NCBI RefSeq assembly: GCF_900074915.1
Contig: NZ_LT222319.1
Location: 62,001-126,000, forward strand
Direction: 5' to 3'
Length of the DNA: 64,000 bases
DNA from: Pseudomonas cerasi
GTDB taxonomy: Bacteria; Pseudomonadota; Gammaproteobacteria; Pseudomonadales; Pseudomonadaceae
Positions within the stretch are counted from its first letter, which is position 1. Each line of letters opens with the position of its first letter. This document shows, piece after piece, positions 56,738 through 64,000 of the stretch. The translations under genes were made by a program, and so were the position numbers. The notes below the pieces were generated by a model. That model was not told the origin of the DNA. It worked only from the letters and a program-made list of their open reading frames with translations, and ran no database searches.

Positions 56738-58009
56738 CTATCGATAATCCGGCAGCGTGAAAGACTGCACCGCCGGGGTCAGCGCCTTGGCAGCACGTTT
56801 GCTGATAAAGGGCGTTGCCACCAGCCGCTGCACGGCGCGCAGAATCTTCACCCCGGTCTGAGTGCGAGGATGGACCAGACGCGGAACAAGTTTCGGCACG
56901 CTCTGCGACTTTTTCACCACAGGGCGCAGGACATATTCGTACGCGGCAAGCGCCTCGGCAATGGTGTCGGTCTTGGTGAGTTCGCCCGCCAGCACATACG
57001 CGCCAATCAGCGCCAGCGAAGCGCCGACCCCACCCAGCGGCGTGACACACCATGCTGCATCGCCCAGCAGTACCACCGGGCCATTCGACCAGCGATCGAT
57101 CTTCACCTGACGCAAGTCGTCGAACCAGAAATCCTCCGCAGCCTCCATCCCCTCCAGCAGACGAGGCACCTCCCAGCCCGCGCCTGCAAACGACGCGCGA
57201 AGAAACGCCTTCTGCTCGGCAACACTGTTGCCGACCGTCAGGTGGCTTCGGCCCTGCACATTAAAGAACGCACGCGTCGTACCGCGATTGTCCGGACGAA
57301 CCCCCGCACTGCGACCGCCCACCGCGTTATACCAGCGCGCGGTCTGGCTATCGGTCGGCGCACGAGGCACGGTAAAGAACGCGCTGGCCAGGTCCATCCG
57401 GCGCAGCTGATTCTCGCCGGGGAACACCAGCTCCCGCGTGCGCGAACCGACACCTTCAGCAATGATCAACAGATCAAAACGCTCCTCGCCACCGCCCTCG
57501 AACGTGACCGACACGCCCTCCGCATCGTGCTCGACCGAGACAATACGATCTCCAAAGCGATAGAACGCATCAGCAGACGACGCCTCATACAGCAGGCGCG
57601 CAAGATCCCCGCGCAACACCTCAAGCTCAGCAGTCGGGCCGTCGCCCTCCAGACCGGACAGATCAATTTGCGCCGCCGTGCGGTTGTCCTCATCGACCCA
57701 CGCAAGCCCGGTCTCGCCGGTGTTGAGATCCTTCACCGCCTGCTCAAGCCCCATCAAACGCAGAACCTGCCGAGCCGCGCCCCGCATATCCACATTCTGC
57801 CCGCCATCGCGAAAGGCAGGCGCCTGCTCGACAACCGTGACATCGCAATCGCGCTGCGTCAGCCACCAGGCCGCGGCACACCCCGCGATACTGGCCCCGG
57901 TAATAAGAACGCGGCACGGGCTGCGCTCGATGCTTTTGAACTGATTGATAAGAGGCCCTCGGTGAGAACGAACTGACAGAGTGGTATGGGGAGCATCATG
58001 CACCACCAC
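56738..58009 (-). CDS. FAD-dependent aromatic-ring-type monooxygenase
   Basis: About 400-423 residues. The Rossmann FAD motif reads [18 protein letters not shown] near the N-terminus, with the mid-chain [13 protein letters not shown] and the C-terminal [23 protein letters not shown] (second FAD-binding GD motif). This is the PheA/UbiH flavoprotein monooxygenase family (PF01494); substrate unknown. The start is unclear: there is no ATG between the tRNA-proximal frame and the FAD motif, so I placed it at the first of three GTG codons (58009). Homologues usually begin closer to the FAD motif, so start-codon loss is possible. Confidence 0.75.
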   Translation of the reverse strand: MVVHDAPHTTLSVRSHRGPLINQFKSIERSPCRVLITGASIAGCAAAWWLTQRDCDVTVVEQAPAFRDGGQNVDMRGAARQVLRLMGLEQAVKDLNTGETGLAWVDEDNRTAAQIDLSGLEGDGPTAELEVLRGDLARLLYEASSADAFYRFGDRIVSVEHDAEGVSVTFEGGGEERFDLLIIAEGVGSRTRELVFPGENQLRRMDLASAFFTVPRAPTDSQTARWYNAVGGRSAGVRPDNRGTTRAFFNVQGRSHLTVGNSVAEQKAFLRASFAGAGWEVPRLLEGMEAAEDFWFDDLRQVKIDRWSNGPVVLLGDAAWCVTPLGGVGASLALIGAYVLAGELTKTDTIAEALAAYEYVLRPVVKKSQSVPKLVPRLVHPRTQTGVKILRAVQRLVATPFISKRAAKALTPAVQSFTLPDYR

Positions 58010-58162
58010 ACAGCCGTGCCGAAAGCGCAGGTCTGTCCCTTTGTGGGCGGTAATGGGTGTGGGCTGATGAAAGGCTGTGGCGGGGCGCGCTGAGTGATTT
58101 GTGTCGCACACCGCCCGCAACTGGACGCCCCGTACCCATGTGAGTATCATGGCGCCCGCGTC

Positions 58163-58239
58163 GCACCAGTAGCTCAGCTGGATAGAGTACTGCCCTCCGA
58201 AGGCAGGGGTCGTGGGTTCGAATCCCGCCTGGTGCACCA
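58163..58239 (+). tRNA. tRNA-Arg (anticodon CCG)
   Basis: A 77-nt cloverleaf with CCA encoded. The acceptor stem GCACCAG pairs with CTGGTGC, the anticodon stem is CTGCC/GGCAG around loop CTCCGAA (anticodon CCG, codon CGG), and GGTTCGAATCC forms the T arm. It reads CGG arginine codons. An integrase gene begins 168 nt downstream in the same direction, so its 3' end is the probable attachment site of the island. Confidence 0.96.
58214..58239 (+). other. Candidate attachment site (attL) in the tRNA-Arg 3' end
   Basis: P4-type integrases recombine at the T-arm to CCA end of tRNA genes. This segment (TGGGTTCGAATCCCGCC to the CCA end) keeps the tRNA intact. The matching direct repeat (attR) is not in the window, so the island must end beyond position 64000. 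Confidence 0.45.
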
Positions 58240-58285
58240 TATAGCAATCTAGACCTGTCTCAGACAGTCTACGAAATACCCCAAG

Positions 58286-58309
58286 AAGCCCGCCCCGTGC
58301 GGGCTTTGT
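58286..58309 (+). terminator. Terminator of the tRNA-Arg gene
   Basis: A 7-bp stem, AGCCCGC/GCGGGCT, with a 5-nt loop, followed by TTGTTGT. It lies 47 nt after the tRNA and before the integrase gene. Confidence 0.8.
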
Positions 58310-58406
58310 TGTCTCTGGCTATCCATAGCGGTCCACCCCTATACCTTCACGCCGTGTATGCCCACGTGTATGCTTTGCAATTCCTTGAACAGGAGGCATA
58401 CAAGCC

Positions 58407-59642
58407 GTGAAACGCACCGACATCAAGCGCCGCCCGCTAGCCGACACCACCCTCTCCGGCCTGGAACCAGAGGATGCAACCTATCGGGAGCAAGATGGCA
58501 ACGGCTTGTATTTTCGGGTCAAAGCAAATGGCCAGAAGTCTTGGGAATTACGTTACAAAAAGCCAGACGGAAAATGGTCTTGGCTAGGGCTAGGCGGCTA
58601 TCCCGAAGTCAGCGGTTCCCTAGCCAGGCAGAAGGCTGCACAACTGCGTGAAGACTCATCCAACGGGAAAAATCCGTTAGTCAGCAAACAGGCTAGGAGA
58701 GCTGCTGACCTGGAGGCAGCCAATAACACGTTCGAAGCGCTTGCACGGGAGTGGTTTGATTCAAGACGGTCGGGCTGGGAAGCTGGGACCGCCCGGCGAA
58801 TCATTGGAGCTTTGGAGCTGCACGCGTTTCCAGTATTTGGGAAGCGGGTTTATACCGAGATCCTGCCTCTTGAGTGGATGGAATTCCTGCGCAGCATGGA
58901 GCAGAAAGGGATCATTGACCAAATGGGCAGAGTCCGCGCCACGTGCAAAGAAATCTATGACCTGGCACGCGTCACTGGACGCGCCATCCATAACCCTCTC
59001 GAAGGCCTCAACAAATTCCTTCAAACGCGTAGCGCTGAAAATTATGCGCACGTTTCAGTAGAGGAACTGCCTGCACTGCTTCGTGCGATCAACTCTTACC
59101 CTCACGCGAAGGATGTTCGTTTGGGGCTCCGCTTGCTCGCGCTGTTGGCCGCACGTCCGAGTGAAATTCGAGAAGCACGCTGGTCAGAGATCGACCTCAA
59201 TAAAAAGCTATGGACGATCCCAGCCGAACGTATGAAGCGTAGGCGTGAACACGTGGTCCCTCTATCACGACAAGCTGTCGAAGCAATCACTGAATTGCGC
59301 TCGCTTACAGGAGCATACCCACTGCTGTTTCCCGGCCGGAAAGATCGGACTATCCCACGCAGCAATACCGTTTTTCTGATGGCGTTACGGAGACTCGGTT
59401 ATGGCGGACGCCAAACAGGCCATGGCTTCCGCCATATCGCAAGCACGATCCTCAATGAACAGGGCTTCGATGAAAATCATATTGAGGCGCAGCTTTCCCA
59501 TGTGAAGGAAGGAATCGCAGGGGTGTACAACAAGGCAGTTTATTTACCTCAACGCAAAGTCATGATGCAGTGGTACGCCGATCATCTTGATCAACTCGCC
59601 CAGGGTAACGTGGTAGAAGGCCACTTTGGCAAGGCTGTATGA
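58407..59642 (+). CDS. P4-type tyrosine site-specific integrase
   Basis: 411 residues: an N-terminal DUF4102-type arm-binding domain (GNGLYFRVKANGQKSWELRY), a core-binding domain and the C-terminal catalytic domain. Catalytic residues are Arg in AARPSEIREARW, His-x-x-Arg in HGFRHIAST, a further His in SHVKEG and the nucleophile Tyr in VYNKAVY. GTG start at 58407 has a strong AGGAGG at 58391-58396. It should integrate and excise the island at the tRNA-Arg just upstream. It appears intact, so mobility is possible. Confidence 0.94.
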   Translation: MKRTDIKRRPLADTTLSGLEPEDATYREQDGNGLYFRVKANGQKSWELRYKKPDGKWSWLGLGGYPEVSGSLARQKAAQLREDSSNGKNPLVSKQARRAADLEAANNTFEALAREWFDSRRSGWEAGTARRIIGALELHAFPVFGKRVYTEILPLEWMEFLRSMEQKGIIDQMGRVRATCKEIYDLARVTGRAIHNPLEGLNKFLQTRSAENYAHVSVEELPALLRAINSYPHAKDVRLGLRLLALLAARPSEIREARWSEIDLNKKLWTIPAERMKRRREHVVPLSRQAVEAITELRSLTGAYPLLFPGRKDRTIPRSNTVFLMALRRLGYGGRQTGHGFRHIASTILNEQGFDENHIEAQLSHVKEGIAGVYNKAVYLPQRKVMMQWYADHLDQLAQGNVVEGHFGKAV

Positions 59643-59732
59643 ACGCGCATACCCATCCCCCCTCAAAAAGCGGTGTAACCAGTGTTACTCGTGTAACGTC
59701 ACTCGCTAAACGCCCGGTTTCATTGGTTTTAA

Positions 59733-60925
59733 GGAAGGTCTGAAGTAGGCAGACTTTTTAACCCTCCCGTTGCTTCAAAGTTTCAAAAAACGTCGTTTCA
59801 ATCGAAAATCAGACCTTTGCCTCGCCCAACTCCTCTTTTTTCTTCGGACAAGCGCTTTTTAGCGTCAATTGTCCACATTACAGGCGCACCTCTCCTGTAT
59901 TCAGCAGTCGTTTTCGCATCATCCACAGATTGGACAGAGCAAATAGCGTGGTCTGCTGCGCAGTGTTTTTCAGCAGGCCTCGGAAGCGTACTTTCGTATA
60001 ACCAAACTGGCGTTTGATCACTCGAAACGGATGCTCAACCTTGGCGCGCAGTTGAGCTTTCGCGTATTCGATTTTGCGACGCATGCGCCCGATCAGACTT
60101 TCCTTTGCATGCTTTTTATAACTGCTGGGCCGCGCTGCAATCGACCATATCATTTGGCGATTTTGATGCTCGGGACGCTTTTCGACACCGGTGTAGCCCG
60201 CGTCGCCAGAGACGTAAGTTTCTTCTCCGTGCAGTAACTGGTCGACCTGAGTTACGTCAGCTACATTCGCCGCCGTGCCCACCACGCTATGCACCAAACC
60301 GGATTCGGCATCGACACCGATGTGCGCTTTCATCCCGAAGAAATATTGATTTCCTTTCTTCGTCTGGTGCATTTCAGGGTCACGTTTTCCGTCCTCGTTC
60401 TTGGTCGAACTCGCCGCATGGATGATCGTTGCATCGACCACGGTGCCCTGGCGCAGCAACAAACCACGGTCGCCCAAATAGCCATTGATGACCTGCAAAA
60501 TCCCACCGGCCAGCTCATGTTTCTCCAGCAGTCGGCGGAAATTGAGGATCGTGGTTTCGTCCGGAATCCGATCCAGGTGCAGTCCTGCAAACTGTCGCAG
60601 AATTGTGGTTTCGTAGAGCGATTCTTCCATGGCCGGATCGCTGTAGCCGAACCAGTTTTGCATCAGATGAACCCGCAACATCGCCATCAACGGATAGGCA
60701 GGGCGACCACCTTCGCCCTTTGGATAGTGTGGCTCGATCAGTTTGACCAAGCCATTCCAGGGCACGACCTGATCCATCTCGATCAGGAAGCGTTCACGGC
60801 GGGTTTGTTTGCGTTTGCCAGCGTATTCGGCGTCAGCGAAGGACATCTGCTTCATCGGGACTCAACCGTTCAGTGCTTGGGACTGGCGTATTTCACCAGA
60901 TTTGGAAGTCTTTTTCAGAGTTTCC
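59733..60925 (-). mobile_element. IS5-family insertion sequence, 1193 bp
   Basis: The ends are imperfect inverted repeats (GGAAGGTCTGAAGTAG at the left, GGAAACTCTGAAAAAG at the right read inward). The element is flanked by a TTAA direct repeat on both sides (59729-59732 and 60926-60929), the 4-bp YTAR-type duplication of this family. The intact duplication shows a simple insertion. It contains one transposase gene on the minus strand. Confidence 0.88.
59878..60855 (-). CDS. IS5-family transposase
   Basis: 325 residues, an apparently complete DDE transposase: an N-terminal DUF772-type domain (VKLIEPHYPKGEGGRPAYPL), catalytic Asp in GTVVDATIIHA, Asp in YVSGDAGYTGVEKR, and Glu within the C-terminal RKIEYAKAQLRAKVEHPFRV helix (the Y-x2-R-x3-E-x6-K-like signature region). 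It belongs to the IS5 group. No frameshift is seen, so the element may be active. Confidence 0.93.
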   Translation of the reverse strand: MKQMSFADAEYAGKRKQTRRERFLIEMDQVVPWNGLVKLIEPHYPKGEGGRPAYPLMAMLRVHLMQNWFGYSDPAMEESLYETTILRQFAGLHLDRIPDETTILNFRRLLEKHELAGGILQVINGYLGDRGLLLRQGTVVDATIIHAASSTKNEDGKRDPEMHQTKKGNQYFFGMKAHIGVDAESGLVHSVVGTAANVADVTQVDQLLHGEETYVSGDAGYTGVEKRPEHQNRQMIWSIAARPSSYKKHAKESLIGRMRRKIEYAKAQLRAKVEHPFRVIKRQFGYTKVRFRGLLKNTAQQTTLFALSNLWMMRKRLLNTGEVRL

Positions 60926-60990
60926 TTAACGTCCGTTACACAGTTAAGCGGCTCAGCGAATATCCAATGTAACGCTGCCCCGGCGTGTAA

Positions 60991-61812
60991 CGCCAAAGTC
61001 AGCTGCATACCCAGCTGCTGCCGTTTGAAGCCGCGCTGGAAAATGAGCAGTCCATTGGGCCTGCCCAGGAACGCGAACTGCGCGATAAGTACAACGAGCT
61101 GAAAACGCGTTTCGATGCGCGCAAGCATGAAGCTGACCTGTTGGATCGGAAGATCAATCGCCGCGAGACCCTCATCAACAGCCAGTCCCTGATGGCGGGT
61201 TACATCGAGGCCATGAACACCTGGAAAGCCGATGAGCAGGAGCTGAATGAAAAACGTCAGAGCCTCAGCATCCGTCTGGAACAGATCCAACAACAGGCGG
61301 TAGAGGACATGGCCAAAGCCCGGCAGGCGGAAACGGATGCGGCTACCGCATATGCACAGGCTGTCGCATGGGGCGACACCGAAGGTGAAAAGACCGCCAA
61401 CGCCGATGCACAAAAAGCCGCAAAAAACCTGGCAAACGCTGCCGAGCATGATCGTCGGCAGGGGCTGATCATATCCGCGCTCAAGCAGGAGCTGGCCACC
61501 GTAGATCAATACATCGTTGAAGCACAGGAAAAGCACAGAGGCATAGAGCGCGACGCCCTGTGGCTCTCTCAGACGGTCCTAGAGGAGAAATGGAACGAGG
61601 CCGCGAAGTCATTGTTTGAAGTCGGTGGAAGGCTTTGGGCGAATTACAACCTGCTCGGCCTTGATCAAGTGAGCCTGTTAAAACTGGCGGTTCCGCAGGA
61701 AGGCGAAACCGTCGGGAATTGGACGTGGCATCAGCTATCGGAGCGGTCGCGCAATTACAGCGCACAGGACCTGCTTCAGCTCAACAATACTGGAGACATG
61801 AAAAGGCAGTGA
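60991..61812 (+). pseudogene. 5'-truncated coiled-coil gene of unknown function
   Basis: The frame is open from just after a TAA (60988-60990) to a TGA at 61810-61812, 273 codons, all protein-like (from QSQLHTQLLPFEAALENEQ on). There is no ATG, GTG or TTG before 61141, well inside the homology-like sequence. It is a long, charged coiled coil (about residues 20-190; RELRDKYNELKTRFDARKHE) with a C-terminal globular segment (SLFEVGGRLWANYNLLGL). The lack of a start suggests loss of the 5' part. I do not recognise the family. TTG 61141 could still give a 223-residue product. Confidence 0.65.
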
Positions 61813-61841
61813 AGGGCTTAAGCAATAACGCCTTTAACCTG

Positions 61842-61867
61842 AAAAAGGGCCCAGATGGGCCCTTTTT
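61842..61867. terminator. Strong terminator after the coiled-coil gene
   Basis: An 11-bp stem, AAAAAGGGCCC/GGGCCCTTTTT, with an AGAT loop. Its A/T flanks make it functional on both strands. It follows the coiled-coil gene by 30 nt and would also stop the minus-strand operon ending at 62107. Confidence 0.92.
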
Positions 61868-62106
61868 GTGCGATTTGCTAGACATAAAGATTCACGACAT
61901 TATTCCGCTCTGAACAGGCCATGTATTCATTGCTTCCTTTTAAAAAAGCGTCTCGACTCAATCGTAGGATACGTAAATCCCTGCAGTGAGAATAACTTAA
62001 GTCCGCCCGGTGCGGATCGCGGAAAATCTTCATGGCTTGACTATGAGCACATTCAAAGCATGCAGATTAAAAATTAATTTATCGCTACGACTATAAAGAG
62101 GTGCTT

Positions 62107-62829
62107 TTAACAATTGAAATCAGCAATAAGAGGCCGAATCGATTTTGGCACAGCGTTCAGTATATTTTCACGATTGCGATGATGCATCTTATGAAACTCT
62201 GCATTGAGTAATAGACAGACCATGACCGTGAAGCCTTGGGACACTCTGACATACAAATCCTTGGCGCTTACTGCTTTCGCTTTTGCATAGACTGGAAGCC
62301 CATCCAGCGATGTTATTTGCTCCATATTTTCGAACGAAGCTGTGTGAGTATCTCGGCACAAGATTTTATAATCGGAATGAAGCTGATCAAAATAACATTT
62401 TATTGTTGAATGCGCTGTAAAGACTTGCAATTTTGCAGAAAACTCAAATAGCTTATAAACATTTTTTTCTTTCAGTATTCCAGGTTGCTCTATTGCTGCA
62501 ATGGCCCGCACAAAGTTTTCAATGGAAGACCTGAGCATAATACGACACGCTTTGTAGCTTCCATTAATCCAGTTAAAAAGGGACGAACTGAGATCCGATA
62601 CAGCTTCGGAGATTCTCAACCAAACATCATCTATGAACGAGGATCTAGACGCAAAAATATCATCCTTCGATGATATGACTTCTGCATGCCAGCATACTAC
62701 AGAAAAATAGGCTTTATGCATTTCCTTCATCGATTCAACATATGAACTCTTTGCAAGATTTGGCGTAACAGTATACGCAGCCACATAATTCCTAAGGGCA
62801 GAAAAATCAGTAGTACACTCCCTACTCAT
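62107..62829 (-). CDS. Hypothetical helical protein of island operon (240 aa)
   Basis: A cytoplasmic, mostly helical protein without recognised catalytic residues. It contains a central helix pair (FNWINGSYKACRIMLRSSIE) reminiscent of helical-bundle proteins with an 'R..iE' core, but no RX4-6H HEPN motif is visible, so no nuclease call is made. ATG 62829 overlaps the stop codon of the upstream gene by 8 nt (ATGAGTAG), so it is translationally coupled to it. The gene is much more AT-rich than the core genome, a sign of transfer. Function unknown. Confidence 0.7.
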   Translation of the reverse strand: MSRECTTDFSALRNYVAAYTVTPNLAKSSYVESMKEMHKAYFSVVCWHAEVISSKDDIFASRSSFIDDVWLRISEAVSDLSSSLFNWINGSYKACRIMLRSSIENFVRAIAAIEQPGILKEKNVYKLFEFSAKLQVFTAHSTIKCYFDQLHSDYKILCRDTHTASFENMEQITSLDGLPVYAKAKAVSAKDLYVRVSQGFTVMVCLLLNAEFHKMHHRNRENILNAVPKSIRPLIADFNC

Positions 62830-63352
62830 CAATGGCACCAATTTTCCGAATGGTTTCGTTCCATGAAAAGCTGACAGAGCTTTTTTCTTTAATCATCAAG
62901 TCTAGCTTTTCGGAGTTACCCGTTATTAGCGACAGTGCGTTAACAAGGCTAGCGAGTTTTGTGTCGTCCAGATCATTAGCCTCACAGACGATGAGACCTA
63001 TGAGCTCATATTTAGAACGTTTCTCTACTCGAGAAATTGCAATGCCCAGAACCTCATTTGCAAACTCAGCTATATCCTCATTTCGAGAAAATAAATTTAT
63101 GTCTTGGAATAGCCGAGGCAAAACCCCTATGAGATAGTGAATGTTAGGGTTGGGCGATATATAGCCATCTACTGTTTTGGAGGTCGCATCTGATACAACC
63201 AACTTACTTCTAAGTATGTTAGGTATCTCGCTAAGCTTGAGGTTTTTCTTAGCATCAAGTAGCCAAGACATTTCTTCAATAAAATCAATAGCATACCTAA
63301 TTTTGGTATCATCTGTGACTTCTTTGCTTTTCGCCTTCTTTATTTCACGCAT
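62822..63352 (-). CDS. Hypothetical protein of island operon (176 aa)
   Basis: A charged, helical cytoplasmic protein (MREIKKAKSKEVTDDTKIRY start) without membrane segments. ATG 63352 overlaps the stop codon of the parA-like fragment by 8 nt (ATGCGTGA), and its own stop codon overlaps the next gene by 8 nt. This tight packing indicates a three-gene operon. It could be the partner of the ParA-like ATPase, in the place a ParB-type or adaptor protein would occupy, but it shows no ParB motif. AT-rich. Function unknown. Confidence 0.72.
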   Translation of the reverse strand: MREIKKAKSKEVTDDTKIRYAIDFIEEMSWLLDAKKNLKLSEIPNILRSKLVVSDATSKTVDGYISPNPNIHYLIGVLPRLFQDINLFSRNEDIAEFANEVLGIAISRVEKRSKYELIGLIVCEANDLDDTKLASLVNALSLITGNSEKLDLMIKEKSSVSFSWNETIRKIGAIDE

Positions 63353-63660
63353 CTATCGAGACTCGGTTAACAAACTCTGTAGTGATGGCCGTAAGGGCAC
63401 TCTTAGACTCAGGGTCTTCACCATCGAGTATTTGGCTTTGTGAAAGTTGGTTTTTCGCAATCGCTGTACGCTTGACCAAATAATTTGGATATAGAAACTT
63501 TTTCCAGTTTTTGTCATTCAACAGGTAGGCCTTTGCATTCTGGAAGACGTTCGTCTGAGTCTCCGCAACAGTCAGTACTAACCCAGCGCACTTTATTTCG
63601 AGATTAAAATTGTCTTTTTTCTCTTCAATAATGCTTCTCAGAAGGTCAATACCTGTTAAA
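63345..63660 (-). pseudogene. 3' fragment of a ParA/Soj-type ATPase gene, cut by an IS21-family element
   Basis: An open frame without a start codon runs from the IS boundary at 63660 to a TGA at 63345-63347. The 105 codons read LTGIDLLRSIIEEKKDNFNL, then an ...IKCAGLVLTVAETQTNVF core and, near the end, KRTAIAKNQLSQSQILDGED. This is the C-terminal part of ParA-like proteins (the 'G...L...I' helix, 'GLVLT' strand and late 'T.I......S.S' region). The Walker A half lies beyond the IS or is lost. It overlaps the next gene by 8 nt, so it was the first or an early gene of the operon. Confidence 0.7.

Positions 63661-64000
<340 letters not shown>

Larger units (their letters stand above)
59674..60991. 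repeat. GTGTAAC motif cluster split by an IS element
   Basis: GTGTAAC occurs at 59674-59680 and 59692-59698, with GTGTTAC between them (59683-59689). Across the IS it continues as GTTACAC (60935-60941), ATGTAAC (60967-60973) and GTGTAAC (60985-60991). Without the IS the motifs would lie within about 130 bp, just after the integrase gene. They could be arm-type integrase sites or operators. Confidence 0.55.

Noticed and set aside
58160..58240. Protein-coding start of the monooxygenase inside the tRNA gene
   Set aside because: The segment folds as a perfect tRNA-Arg; coding overlap is not credible.

Overview
The window is 64 kb of a Pseudomonas chromosome, most likely from the P. syringae group. 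This rests on the high-GC, GTG-tolerant coding style, on gene order, and on the types of interspersed repeat. Several blocks match gene orders I recall from P. aeruginosa: prlC with its neighbours, the argH-algZ-algR-hemCDXY-dsbB-algQ-FKBP-algP-ABC-F block, the LysR-MATE-GGDEF/EAL-rep-xpt block, and the cysAWT-sbp-oscA-PAS/GGDEF/EAL-desA and gabD-gabT-HDOD blocks. No database search was run, so the species call is an inference.

Layout. (1) 0-10 kb: 3' end of a zinc aminopeptidase gene, a gamma-carbonic-anhydrase-like protein, prlC and a zinc-ribbon protein, a cytochrome c/FTR1 iron permease, a LysE exporter, a small MscS channel and an ABC-F ATPase. (2) 10-21.5 kb: algP, an FKBP isomerase, algQ, dsbB, the haem operon hemCDXY, the AlgZ/AlgR two-component system and argH. 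(3) 21.5-37.4 kb: membrane proteins, an M16 peptidase, a Na/Pi cotransporter, a chemoreceptor, a LysR/MATE pair, a GGDEF/EAL protein, rep and xpt. (4) 37.8-46.7 kb: a sulfur region. A FisR-like sigma-54 activator is divergent from a persulfide dioxygenase, a type II sulfide:quinone reductase and a TauE/SafE exporter. These converge on the sulfate uptake genes cysA-cysW-cysT-sbp-oscA. (5) 46.9-58 kb: two more c-di-GMP proteins, a desaturase, an HDOD protein, gabT/gabD and a flavin monooxygenase. (6) 58.2-64 kb: tRNA-Arg(CCG) followed by a P4-type integrase and AT-richer DNA carrying an IS5-family element, a 5'-truncated coiled-coil gene, a small operon with a truncated ParA, and the end of an IS21-family element. 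This is the left part of a genomic island that continues past the window.

How the genes work together. hemCDXY makes and handles uroporphyrinogen III downstream of algZR. In the sulfur region, sulfide would be oxidised to persulfide by SQR and to sulfite by the dioxygenase. Sulfite would be exported by TauE/SafE under a cysteine-sensing activator, while the facing operon imports sulfate. Three proteins (about 33, 47 and 51 kb) act on cyclic di-GMP. GabD/GabT form the GABA-to-succinate route.

Non-coding structure is prominent. A family of inverted-pair repeats forms exact tandem arrays (150-bp period at 27.7-28.2 kb; 114-bp period at 37.4-37.8 kb) and looser clusters at 21.6 and 42.4 kb. A separate REP family clusters at 51.4-51.8 kb and at 1 kb. 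A 93-bp MITE-like element lies at 27.5 kb. The least explained part is the island segment at 60.9-63.7 kb.
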